The notes under the pieces were generated by a model. It saw only the letters and a program-made list of their open reading frames with translations, searched no databases and was not told the origin of the DNA. This document shows positions 1 through 11,100 of a stretch of DNA of 64,000 nucleotides, piece by piece. Source of the stretch: Cotesia glomerata (taxonomy: Eukaryota; Arthropoda; Insecta; Hymenoptera; Braconidae); assembly GCF_020080835.1 (NCBI RefSeq), contig NC_058165.1, forward strand, positions 10,857,813 through 10,921,812. The letters run 5' to 3'. Positions within the stretch are counted from its first letter, which is position 1; each line of letters opens with the position of its first letter. The translations under genes were made by a program, and so were the position numbers.

Positions 1-1
1 T

Positions 2-3000
2 CTTCCTGGAAGTTATGGTTCCAATTTAGTTCATGCATTACATGATGCACCTGTTTCTGATTCAGAATTCGAAGATTACGAATCTGATGACGAAACAGAC
101 CAACCCATGAACCCCAAATTAAAAATTCAAGCTTCTTATAACGAAATTACAGACTATTTGATGCCGATACACGGTGCTACCAGCCATGACAAATCCACTA
201 TCGCTAGTTTATTACCCCCAGTCGAGGTAAGCCGAATGATAGCCAGGATTATAATCAATTCTCATGCGATAGAGGCCTTGTTAGATAGTGGAAGTGAAAG
301 AAGCTATATATCTGAGGCAGCATACCTCACCATACAAGGCAGCGAACTCCAAAAGTTAGGGCCAGACCCCACCAGTACTCACGGAGTTACATTAGCAGAT
401 TCTGGGTCGGCATACACCAAAGGTGGGGCCCCCTTTCGAATTGAAATAGACAGACGCGCGGTCCTCACATGGCTGAGTGTGCTTCCAGGTCTTTCAACAC
501 CAGTTATATTAGGCCTAGACTTCTGGAAACTCGCAGACATCCGAGTAGAGTCAAAAACTGCAACCTGGAGAGTAGGGAACGACCCCAAAGGGCACCAATT
601 TTGTTCACGTTCCACTAAAAACGCGGTATTTTCTATAAATGCTCTAACTTCTTCTGAGCGCACTGAACTTCAAAACTTTCTCACTAGTGAATTCGATAAA
701 AATAAAACTGCAAAGCTAGGGCTGACCCATCTAGTGCAACATCACATCGAAGTTAGCGATGAGACTCCAGTTAGATGTAAACCTTATCGGCGTAGTCCTC
801 CAGTAATGCAAGCGTTACATGAGAGAGTAGATGAATTGTTAATAAAAGGGTATATCCGACCCTCTGATAGCAGTTGGGCCTGTTCACCAGTAATGGTCCC
901 GAAGAAAAACAATACCTGGCGAATGTGTATAGATTATCGTCCCCTTGACCGGAAAACTCGGAAATCAGCATATCCATTGCCAATTATGCATCGCATCTTA
1001 TCCAGCCTTCGTGGAGCCAAAATTATCTCTACCATTGATCTCAGCGACGCGTTTCATCAGATCGAAATCTCGCCTGAGTCACGAAAATACACAGCATTCT
1101 GTGTTGATGGCCGTGGGCTATTCGAATGGATCCGTATGCCTTTCGGGTTGGTAAATGCACCAAGCACCTATCAGGAATTAACTGATGAAGCTCGCCGTAT
1201 GGTTATCGAATTACTGTGGAAAACAGACGCCACACATGCGACCTCCGCGGAAGAAAAGATCTTCGCATATTTAGATCATTGGATAATTATCAGTAGCACT
1301 GTCGAAGAACATAAAATTTACTTACGAGCCGTCTTCGAGGCATTTCGAAGAGCGGGTTTGAAAATGAATGAGGAAAAAAGTCAATTTGGCAGATCAGAAG
1401 TCAAATTTTTAGGCTTCATAATTAATGAAAACGGTATGAGCCCAGATCCGACACGTTTAGAACCCATTGCGAACTATCCTAGGCCCCAAAACCGTAAGGA
1501 ACTGCGTAGGTTCAATGGATTCATTAACTGGTATCACAAACATCTAAAAAATATAGCAAAAATCCAGGGTCCACTAAATAAATTAACCAGCGTCCGCAAA
1601 GAGTGGAAGTGGACCGATGCTGAAGAAAACGCATTCATTGAAACTAAGAAAGCTTTACTCCAAGCTTCGACTTTAACATTACCGGAACCAGACAGACCGT
1701 ACCGTTTATATACTGATGCCAGTAATACTGGCTTAGGCGCAATCCTGATCCAGTATGACCCCACAGCCGACAAAGAAAATTTGATTGTTTGTCTCAGCCG
1801 ACCACTTAACAAAGCAGAAATCAATTACACGACCACTGAAAAGGAATGCCTTGCGGTAATATGGTCCTTACAGAAGTTACGTGGGTACCTAGAGGGATTA
1901 CCTGTCACCGTTTATACTGACCACTCTGCGCTACAATGGCTCTACAACCTGAAAGATCCAGCAGGTCGTCTAGCTCGATGGGCAATTGATCTTTCAGCCT
2001 ACAGATTAAATATAATTCATTATAGAGGTACTCAAAATGAGGCACCAGACGCTTTGTCGCGCCTTTATTAGAACTCTGATAATAATCCCCACCTAAACGC
2101 CATCACTGATCCCACGATAAGCTGGTACGATGAAAAAGTTCGAGTAATAAGTAAATTCCCGAACCAATACCCTGAGTGGAAATATGAGAATGATCAGCTA
2201 TACTATTTTAGACCCACAATTATTAAAGAAATCTTAGGTGATTTAAATGCGTGGAAAATCGTATTACGAGAATCCGAGATTAAAACACATATTGAAAAGG
2301 CTCACTGTGAAGTCACATCTGGTCATTTAGGTATTGACAAAACATATCAACGCATCCGCGAAACTCATTACTGGCCCGGAATGTTCCGTGACATCGTCAC
2401 ATTTGTAAATTCGTGTGAAACTTGTCTTCAGACCAAGTCTGATCAGACAAAATCCCGCGGGTATATCGGCACACGTCCCCCAACACAACCTTGGTCTATT
2501 ATCTCGATAGATACTATTGGTCCTTACACCCGATCCGCAACTGGAAACCAGTATGCGTTAGTAATTGAAGACCTCTATACCAGATACCTTGAAATATTCC
2601 CTTTAAAACAGCAAACCGGGAAGTCTATTAAAAAACATCTACACGAAGTCATAGCTCATTGGGGCCCTGTCCGCCAAATTATCTCGGATAATGGCAAAGA
2701 ATTCATGAATAAAGATGTACTAGACTTTATTAAGCAACATAACATCCAACTCACTCCCACTCCCATTGGTCATCCTAGCGCGAATCCAGTAGAACGCTGC
2801 AATCGCACAATTAAACCGATGATCGTTGCGTTTACCGGACAAAACCAGAAAAATTGGGACGAACATTTACCTGACTTAAAATTTGCCTATAATACTTCTA
2901 TACACACTGCTCTTGGGGTGTCCCCATTTTATTTAAATCATGGGCGAGATCCACCTCTCATACAAAGCATTAACGCCCACACTGACTTAACTGACTTTGA

Positions 3001-3349
3001 CCTTGCTATGTGGACAAGTCGAGCAAGCCGACTTGACGAACTAAGACATTTGGTAGAGAGTCACATGCTCAAAGCTCGGGAACGCACTCGTAGACAATAC
3101 GAAAATAAATTCTCTGCTCAACCGATTGATTTAAAAGTAGGAGACCATGTTTATTACTTAAATAAAAAATTAAGCAAGAAAGTAGACGGCTATAGTGCTA
3201 AACTAGCCCCTAAATATTCTGGCCCCGCAATCGTTACCGAGATTATAAGCCCATTAGTGATCCAGCTGACAGACCTAGCAGGCAACAGCCTGGGCACACA
3301 CTACCTTAATGATCTAAAGATCCCAAGACGGTCAAAACGTCAAAACTAA
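2..3349 (+). pseudogene. pol: Gag-end/Pol polyprotein of element 1, interrupted by one stop
   Basis: One frame runs from base 2 to the TAA at 3347-3349 with a single internal stop, TAG at 2069-2071. In order it encodes an acidic linker, a retropepsin-like protease (active site LLDSGS), reverse transcriptase, RNase H (YTDAS, TEKE, YTDHS, ending in DALSR), then the HHCC zinc module and integrase core (Asp in SIDTIGP, Asp in SDNGKE, Glu in NPVERC) and a C-terminal GPY/F-like module (YSGPAIV). The stop lies exactly between RNase H and integrase. The RT catalytic box reads Y-L-D-H (1268-1279) where the family has YxDD, so the second catalytic Asp is missing. The coding frame is otherwise well preserved, which suggests a young copy inactivated by point changes. 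If translated from ATG 107, the first block is 654 aa; the post-stop block spans the integrase. Confidence 0.85.
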
Positions 3350-3382
3350 TTATTATCAATATATTTCAGATCGCATTGTACA

Positions 3383-4335
3383 ATGCCAAACATTCGTTTC
3401 ACAAACTCCGACGAGGAGTCTGACTCAGCGAGTCAGGACAGCCTACTTAACCCGTCGACGAAGGCTCCTAGTCATTCTTACATTTCACTTCATCAAGCAC
3501 CATCAATCTCATTACCACCTCCCTCGGAGACCAGCGAATCTTCAGAGATCATCAAGCCACCGGATGCTACCGTCACCGTCACCCAGATGTCATTTGGAAA
3601 AATCTCATCAACTCCATTGACGCCAGCAGCCTTAAAATGCAAGACATGGCGAAAAGTGAGTTCGCAAAACTCCATGCACGGATCGACCGAGCTGTTTCGA
3701 CTCAAATAGTTCCCAACAAACATTGGTCGTCACCAGAATGTCCAGAGCGAGTAAAACACTTCGCAAACCGCCTGGAAGATGTGTACCATCTACTTAAGAC
3801 CAACTCAAAGAATCACTCAAGCATCGACAGACAGGACCCATCACTAAGAATGCTCCCAAAAAACCACCAGTCGCCACCATCATGAGTGAGTTACTAGACA
3901 GGGTTCCGCAAGGCCATCCAAAGTACATATGCAACAGTACAACCATATTTGTTGCATGAGAACAGGCAGGATTCTTGGACCCAGACAGTCACGAGCCAAG
4001 CCCAGGCCCTGTTCATTTCCGAAGGATGCCAAAATTGCAGACAGCGAAGTCACAAGATATCAGCATGCCAACTGTCATGGAGACTTGATATGTGCCACGT
4101 ATGTTACCAGGATCAGGTGACAACAGAAACGTGCTTCCGGCCGCACATTAAAGAACAACGAGACCTCTACTGGGGACGCTGTCCTGGATGTGGGCTACCA
4201 GTTCAATTTTTCGATCCTCAATGCAGAGGCTGTAATCGTCGTTACCCAGGATGTAAAAATTGGATTGCTACAAAATATACTCAGGAAGACATCGAGCGTT
4301 TCCATCGAGACCATCTACGTGCCCTCCGAAAATAA
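3383..4335 (+). pseudogene. Third ORF of element 1: Ser/Pro-rich N part and Cys-rich C part, frameshifted
   Basis: After pol, in the position where some Gypsy elements carry env, an ATG at 3383 opens a Ser/Pro-rich segment in the pol frame. Coding character then appears to move to the next frame near 3575-3590 (a segment with LHARID and LEDVYHLL), is interrupted around 3883-3899 by stops, and resumes up to 4335. The last 130 residues are striking: many paired cysteines (CQNC, CHVC, CPGC, CRGC) with histidines, ending in a basic tail, which reads like a zinc-binding protein. I see no signal peptide, transmembrane segment or furin-like site, so nothing supports an envelope glycoprotein. I do not recognise the family. 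Exact frameshift positions are inferred from where each frame looks protein-like. Confidence 0.5.
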
Positions 4336-5831
4336 TTCATCTTATCACCATGATATCATTAATCTATTCATCTTCATTTTCCCTTGTAAAGGCCAATATA
4401 CTAATTTTATTTACATTTCAGCTGTATTATCACATAATTATATGTTAAGTTCCTATTATTACTATCATAAGTAATTTTTATTTTTTTCTCGGAAAAGAGG
4501 TCGAAGTCACGCGATCGGAGTGCCGATGGACCTCCAATTCATCGTTACCGGTACCCCGTGCCGCCTCTCTCGAAATACTTTAATTTCTTATTTTGTATCT
4601 ATCACATATTTAAAGATTATTTTCTTTGCATTTAATGCATAATCAATCTTTTTCTTCAAGAGTATGTCTCGGCTTGGTGAAGGGGATTGAGACAATGCAA
4701 ATTGTCCACTTGATCAGCTGCGCGACATTCTCTTGAAAATCGTACTATCCTAATCGAACTCGGTCGATATTTAGGCGCCGTAAGGGGAAAGTAGGGGAAA
4801 AACCGAATACCCGACGCACTGGAGCATCGACCGGCACTTCGACCTCGTCAGTCATAGTATATACAACACAATTTTTTTACTAGGTATTTACTACCGACAA
4901 ACAAGACACTAGCTGTCGATCCCTTACGTACTAATTATTCTTATATTAATATTATAAAACATATAATATCTAGGTATTCACTACCGATTCTCTGTATCTA
5001 GACACTAGCTGTCGATTCATTAATTTTAAGTGCATTACTGGTTCATAACTAAATTTATTATAATCAGTGTAGTTATTATTGTTAATATTTTCTATTTGAT
5101 TTATTTGAATATACTTGTTAATTGAATATACCAGTGTAAATAAGTATAATTATTACATAATAATCACCCGCCACCTCGAACTTGCGACCAAGAGGCCACC
5201 CAAGGTTTCCAAAACACTACTGGAATTTATGTAAGTAAATAAAGTTGATTATATTGGCCGAGTCTGAGTTCTTTCGCGGGTCTCTACGCAAAAGACAAGT
5301 ATCAACGCCAAAAAACTCTCCGTTACCGCAGGTCGTGTTATAAGAAATTTGGCGGATAAGTTTCCTACACGGTATTGTCTCATTGATTATAAGAAAACTT
5401 ATTAGGTCTTCAGCGAATCCGCAAGGCTGAAAGGCTTAATAAGAAATTTTGATTGTTGGTAAAAATTAAAATTTCATTTCAATATATATTTTCATGTTAT
5501 AGTTTATTATAATTTTTATTGTAATTTAATTTCAAGTTAATTATAAGTTAATTTTTATTATAAATAGATTTTAAAAAGGGTCTGTTAAATTAATAAAAAT
5601 AGTTAAATAAACATAATGACTGTATTGCTAAAAGTGTATATTAGTGAAGTCTAACTTTCAGGCCGATAGGCTGAAATAAATATATATAGATATAGAAAAA
5701 ATACATGTTAGTATATAAGGATCATTTATATGTAGTAGAAAATGTGTGTGCTTATGTATTCCTTAGAGTGGATGTATGTATGGAAGTTATGGTGGGAGAA
5801 GAACGGAGTTTGAAGCTCTTCGGAAAAACTA
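4336..5831 (+). other. Noncoding 3' region of element 1 and spacer; probable LTR, borders unknown
   Basis: No gene. A G/A-rich tract at about 4780-4803 is a candidate polypurine tract; a weaker one lies near 4490. Two imperfect copies of a block containing TAGGTATTxACTACCGA and GACACTAGCTGTCGAT occur at about 4882-4925 and 4971-5018. AATAAA at about 5239 could be a poly(A) signal. These are what an LTR would hold, but neither end can be proved here. Confidence 0.35.
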
Positions 5832-6116
5832 TGTAACGACACTTCTCACCGAGAGCTTAGATTGCTAAGATCACGTCATTGTAAACCTCAATTTTATATT
5901 TTGAAGCTTTTTAATATTTTGTCAACTTGAATAATAAATTGAAACCAACTAAATAATTTTGATCAAAATTAAATAACGTCTAAATAGAATTCTTTTATTT
6001 AAAATGATTCCTTTCCCGCGCTGAAACCGAGTATTTTAATACTCCCGAGCGAAAGAACTACAGTAAGTAAAGTTTTCAATAAATAAAAATAACATCCACT
6101 AGATGGAAGCATAACA
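5832..6116 (+). repeat. 5' LTR of element 2 (right border supported, left border tentative)
   Basis: The right border is fixed by a tRNA primer site that starts 4 nt after ...CATAACA (ends 6116). The left border is a guess: TGTAACGACAC at 5832 is one candidate; TGTTA at 5583, which would give matching TGTTA/TAACA ends, is another. AATAAA-type motifs occur near 5932 and 6080. Element 3 has an LTR with the same CATAACA end. The 3' LTR of element 2 is lost, so alignment cannot settle the left end. Confidence 0.45.
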
Positions 6117-6119
6117 TTT

Positions 6120-6134
6120 TGGTGTCAGAAGTGG
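6120..6134 (+). promoter_or_regulatory. Primer binding site, tRNA-Leu type
   Basis: TGGTGTCAGAAGTGG is the exact complement of the 3' end of leucine tRNAs ending CCACTTCTGACA-CCA. It lies 3 nt after the LTR, the standard position for minus-strand priming in LTR elements. 15 nt match; the next base breaks the match. Confidence 0.75.
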
Positions 6135-6949
6135 CAGTCGCCAGTTTCAGTGCGTGGAAGTTTTAAATTTCGCGAATAAAACTTTATCCGTGTTTTTCTT
6201 GAAAATTGACATCTATAATTGTGCGTTCAGATAAACTATAAACTTTTTAAGACTATATTAATCAATTATTTGATAGTGAAATAGTAGATTTTCAGTGAAT
6301 TAAACAGTACGATTAAAATTGAACAGTTAGATAAATTTTGTCATAAAATCAGTGATCAATAAAATTGAACAGTTAGACTTGAATAAATAATATAAGTGAT
6401 AAGTGATAAATTGATTTATATCCAGCCACCACTCTCTTAACGGGTTTCCGTGCGTTTCCCTTAAGCGAAGGACGAATGTCGGAGATGGTTAATTTCAGTA
6501 GCCGCACGCAATAAAATTTCTGAAATCATCGGCAATTGTAAACACTTATTTTTCTTCAAAATATCATCTACGGATAATCATCAGTCATCATCAGATAAGA
6601 AGTTATTCCATTGGGGCTAAAGGATCATCGTCTTTCAAGGAACATATCAACTACGATAGGAGTGCCATCAACGGATCAAGCAGCGGAGTTCATCGATAAT
6701 CGTAGTTCATCACCTGTATCAACGTCAACCTCGTCATCCCCATCGAGAGAAGTGTCACCGTCAAAAGGTCTATTAAAAGAAAAAGGAATCCACGGAAGAG
6801 TAAAGTACCAATTTTCAGATTAGTTTAATTATCATATAAAACTCTCTTTTGTAATTTACGAACGATTGTTATTATAAGTCCATTATTTTAAGTCTATATT
6901 GTATTTAGTTGTAAAAATTTTAGTTGTTACTTTCGTATATTAAATTAAA
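6135..6949 (+). other. Untranslated leader of element 2
   Basis: About 815 nt lie between the primer site and the gag ATG. A Ser-rich open stretch at about 6611-6823 (70 codons, no ATG start) is present but I find nothing to support it as a gene. The packaging signal would be expected here. Confidence 0.5.
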
Positions 6950-8167
6950 ATGCCGCCGTCACGCCGAGGTCGTAGTCGCATCAGTAGCCGTAGTGGTAAT
7001 CAGCTAAATCAAACAAATTCAACCCCAAGTCGTAGAATCACTCGCAACAGTAATAATTCTTCCGCCCTTCAGAATGACAATAATGATTCTTCCAATGTAA
7101 TCGATGGAGCGATTATTAACGCTCCGCCAGCGCCTTTATTACCTGCAGTTATATCAGTCGAGTCAACTAGCTCAAATAGTAAGTCCTCAAATTCTAATGT
7201 TTCAACAAACAACTCTGATCTTGACCCTTTTTCTATCCCAACGTCGTATATGAATTTAAAACTAGCTATTGACCTTGTCCCGCGGTTCGACGGGAAATCA
7301 TGTTCCTTTGCAAAATTTATAAAACAAAGTAATCTTGAAGATTCTCGCGTCCACCCACGAGATAGAATAAACCTTCTTGCTTTAATTAGAAATAAAATTG
7401 AAGGCCAAGCAGACCAACTTATAGCCAATCGCGGTGACCCAGCTGACCTTGATCAATTAATTAGTCTATTAAAAAATTCATTCACAAATATATTTGACAT
7501 CGAACACATTCATGATGAACTTAAAGGAATAAAACAAAAAAACGACGAGAACACCGAGGCATATGGGGCACGAGTAAGCGAAATTTTAAGTCGTGGAATC
7601 GAGGCGATTAAAGAAAAATATCAACCGTCGGAAGCCGTTGGAGTCAGATGTATTCTGAATCATGCTGCAACCATGGGTTTTACTCGAGGGCTCCGGAACT
7701 CTTTACTTAGCGCCCTTATTACTAAAGATAATCCGGTTTCATTGGGAGATGCGATAAATGTAGCTTCACATCTAGACCGAGAAACCGAGAATCGGAAAAC
7801 ATTATTCGGTGTAAATCAATCATCTTCTTTCATTAAAGCATCCGCGAAAAACGGTAAAATATACATAGTCAATAAAGATAAAGTTAAAAAATGTTATCGT
7901 TGCGGTTCACTAGATCATATAGTAGCTAATTGTCCGGTGGAGGAAAAAGATAAAAGCGAGATAATATGTCCATTCTGTTCACGTCACGGGCATACCGAAG
8001 AAAACTGTTTTGAGAAATATCCAAGTAAATTAGAAGCATATAGGGAGCGTAGAAAAAATGCTCGTAACAGCAGTAATTTAAACTCAAACGAGGTTCCGCG
8101 GAAGAACGCGACACGGAACACCGAAGTGGTAGCGCGTTCGCAATCTACCGAGTCAACTACGAATTAA
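6950..8167 (+). CDS. gag: Gag of element 2, two CCHC zinc knuckles, intact
   Basis: An uninterrupted 405-aa frame from ATG 6950. The N-terminus is basic and Ser/Asn-rich (nucleic-acid binding, disordered). The middle, about residues 100-290, is the helical retrotransposon Gag capsid-like region (FDGKSCSFAKF marks its start). Two zinc knuckles follow, both CX2CX4HX4C: Cys315-Cys328 (CYRCGSLDHIVANC) and Cys340-Cys353. The C-terminus is Lys/Arg/Asn-rich. Gag packages the element RNA in virus-like particles. It is the only undamaged frame of element 2. It overlaps the -1 frame that leads into protease, and residues 376-378 (Asn-Leu-Asn) are encoded by the frameshift heptamer. The homologous Gag of element 3 is 382 aa with one knuckle. 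Confidence 0.85.
   Translation: MPPSRRGRSRISSRSGNQLNQTNSTPSRRITRNSNNSSALQNDNNDSSNVIDGAIINAPPAPLLPAVISVESTSSNSKSSNSNVSTNNSDLDPFSIPTSYMNLKLAIDLVPRFDGKSCSFAKFIKQSNLEDSRVHPRDRINLLALIRNKIEGQADQLIANRGDPADLDQLISLLKNSFTNIFDIEHIHDELKGIKQKNDENTEAYGARVSEILSRGIEAIKEKYQPSEAVGVRCILNHAATMGFTRGLRNSLLSALITKDNPVSLGDAINVASHLDRETENRKTLFGVNQSSSFIKASAKNGKIYIVNKDKVKKCYRCGSLDHIVANCPVEEKDKSEIICPFCSRHGHTEENCFEKYPSKLEAYRERRKNARNSSNLNSNEVPRKNATRNTEVVARSQSTESTTN
8077..8139 (+). promoter_or_regulatory. -1 ribosomal frameshift signal: TTTAAAC plus H-type pseudoknot
   Basis: The heptamer T TTA AAC (8077-8083) is in the gag frame as X XXY YYZ, the strongest class of -1 slippery site. The -1 frame has a stop (TAA 8074-8076) immediately upstream and is then open through protease, so slippage must happen at or after this point. 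After a 9-nt spacer, GTTCCG (8093-8098) pairs with CGGAAC (8114-8119), and loop bases GAACGCG (8104-8110) pair perfectly with CGCGTTC (8133-8139): stems of 6 and 7 bp with loops of 5, 3 and 13 nt, a classic H-type pseudoknot. Frameshift control of Gag-Pol is known in retroelements; the fold here is my prediction. Confidence 0.75.
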
Positions 8168-11100
8168 ATATTCACGACACCCCTGGCCTACCCACCATAA
8201 AGTTAAATAATAATAAATTCAATAATAAACAAGCTATATTTCTAATAGATACCGGAGCACAATTAAATTTAATAAAAGCTAACTCTCTCACTTCCGAAAT
8301 TCTCGTAAATTCAAACGTTATTTTTAATCTAACTGGAATTGGTTCAGGTATGCTACACACTCACGGGGAAGTCGAACTTAATGTACATGGTATAATAATA
8401 AAATTTCAAATAGTTGAAAATGCATTCCCCATTAAACAGGAAGGTATTCTCGGAGTACCCTTTTTGCAAAAACAAGAAGCTCAGTTAATTTTTAAAGATA
8501 ATCTACCGGTTCATTTAATTTTAGGCGACCAACAAATTGAATTGAGTGGCCATACACCCCATTATCTACCTCCTGGAACAAAAAAATTACTGACGATTAA
8601 AATTAAGGGCGACTGAAAAGAACCTGGTTACATAAAAAGAATTAATACGGGACCTGGAGTTTATCTCGGTGAAGTATTGACGACACCTATAAATAATTAT
8701 GTTTAAATTTTTGCTATCAATACCCTAACCAACCCAGTAAATTTAACGATCCCGCCTGTAGAGATCGAAGATTTTGAGATTCTACCCTCGATGACGCGGA
8801 ATAAAAAAACGAGATCTTCCGAGGAAATAACTGAGCAAGCCGTCGCCAATAGATTTGTATTATTGACAGAAAATCTTAATTTAGATCATTTAAATGAATT
8901 AGAAAAAACCAGCGTTTTAGCCATAATAAAAAAAATTTCCATTTCAATTTCATCTCCCGGGTGATAAATTACAAGCTACCGATATATTAAAACATAAAAT
9001 AGTTACCACTGATGAGGTACCAATTAATACGAAACAGTATCGGAATCCCCAATCATTAAAACAGGAAGTCCCGAAACAAGAAGATGAGCTCCTTAAAGCC
9101 AACATCATTCAAAGCTCTGACTCTTCATACAATTCGCCTGTGTGGATTGTTTCGAAAAAACCAGGCCCTTCAAACGAACCTCGTTGGAGAATGGTTATTG
9201 ATTATTGTGGTCTAAATGAAAAAACAGTTAGTGATGCCTATCCACTCCCAAATATAATAGATATTCTTGACCAATTAGGGAATGCAAAATTTTTCACTAC
9301 TCTCGACCTTGCTTCTGGGTTTCATCAGATAATGATGGATCCAACCTCTAAACATAAAACTGCCTTTTCGACCCCTTATGGTCATTATGAATTCAACCGT
9401 ATGCCCTTTGGCTTAAAAAATGCTCCCGCGACCTTTCAGCGTCTTATGGATCGCGTTCTCTCGGGACTTAAGGGAGTCAAGTTATTTGTTTACATGGACG
9501 ATATCGTAGTTTATGCAAATTCTTTAGAAGAACATTCAAATAAATTAAGAAAGTTACTTGCCCGTTTGCAAAATGCCGGTCTTACACTATCTTCTGAAAA
9601 ATGTAATTTCTTACAAAAACAAATAGTTTACCTAGGACATCTAATAACAGATAGCGGTGTAAAACCAGATCCACAAAAGATTCAAGCCGTAAAAGGATTT
9701 TGTGTACCCGACAGTAAAAAAGATATAAAATCATTCCTAGGATTAGTGGGTTATTATAGACGTTTTATCAATGACTTTTCTAAATTAGCAAAACCTTTAA
9801 CTTCCCTATTAAAAAAAGAGGCTATCTTTAAATGGAGTGACACCCAACAGAGTTCATTTGAGACGTTAACCGTTACTCCAATACCCAGATTTTAATAAGA
9901 AATTTATAGTTACTACCGATGCTTCTAATTATGCACTTGGTGCAGTTTTAAGTCAAGGTCTAATTGGAAAGGACTTGCCAATTTCCTTTGCTTCTCGAAC
10001 ACTTTCAAATACAGAAGTAAATTACTCTACCACCGAAAAGGAACTCCTTGCTATAATTTTTGCAGTAAATCATTTTCGACCTTATTTATATGGTCATTCT
10101 TTCACCCTCGTAACCGATCATCGCCCTTTAGTCTGGCTTCACAACACTAAAGACCCAACTTCAAAATTATTGAGATGGAGAATCAAGTTAAACGAATATG
10201 ATTTTGACATAGTCTTTAAGCCCGGTAAAATTAACTCTAATGCCGATGCCCTCTCCCGAAATCCTATTGACCCTGACGTTAACAAAACTCTGAATTTAGA
10301 AGACGAACAACATAAAAATTCATCAATCAGCTCTAGAAGTCTAGAATCGGTACTTGACTGCGCAGACAAGATACCAGTTGTAGATTTCGCCACGAGCGCA
10401 AAGATTAAAGATAAGACCGATAGTAAATTCAATGTTGAAGCATTTGTAGGCTCTATTTTTTTGGCAGATAATTTAGAAAATTCTTTTAAAATGAATTCTA
10501 TAAGTAATATAAAAACAATGTCTTGTGATAAAAATACCGAAGCGACTCCAGTGTGTTCAAAAGATAACTGTCAATGTCAAGGTGCTCTTGTCGGAGCGAA
10601 TTTATGTCATGGGGCTTTACATGCTTACTCGGAACTTCAGACCTTAGGGTTCTGTAACAGCGAGGTGTGATGGAAGCCAAATTTTTGTCAAGGGGTTCAA
10701 AACGCCAATCCAATACATCACCTCTTAGGAGGGTGTAAAAATGGAGCGCGGTATGAGCCAAATTTCAGGACTTTGCGGGCACATTCAACACTTATGTCCT
10801 TGAAAGACTTTAGTGGTAGTGTGCCTTGCGAGTCAAATGTCAAGAACAATGTCAGTGAAAATGTCAAGGAAAATGTCAGTGAAAATGTCAGTAATAAAGT
10901 TTTGCACGTACAGCCAGAATTTAAGTCTTTAAGAGACCGTGTCAGTGGTGTACGGTGTGAACTTGTTCTCGAGAACACATTGGAGGATTGCCAGGCAATT
11001 TCAGAAAAAAGAAATAGTGACAGTTCAAACGACAATGACTCGACGAGAAAACGAACTAAATCCAACTATTATGAAATACGGAAAATCCTACTGATAGTCC

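Larger units (their letters stand above)
1..5460 (+). mobile_element. Ty3/Gypsy LTR retrotransposon, element 1 (5' part outside window)
   Basis: The domain order protease, reverse transcriptase, RNase H, integrase defines a Ty3/Gypsy-type element. Its reading frame is already open at base 2, so the 5' LTR and most of gag lie left of the window. A degraded third ORF follows pol. The 3' LTR must lie in the noncoding stretch after about 4336, but without the 5' LTR for comparison its borders cannot be set; the right limit given here is approximate. Confidence 0.8.

Noticed and set aside
3383..4335. Retroviral-type envelope gene in element 1
   Set aside because: No signal peptide, transmembrane helix, fusion peptide or cleavage site; Cys spacing suggests zinc binding.
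5335..5352. Primer binding site of another LTR element (TTTGGCGGATAAG)
   Set aside because: It begins TGG but matches no tRNA 3' end I can recall, and no gag follows.
8053..8059. Second slippery-like heptamer A AAA AAT in gag of element 2
   Set aside because: It is in the right frame, but the -1 frame meets a TAA at 8074-8076, so slippage here would not reach protease.
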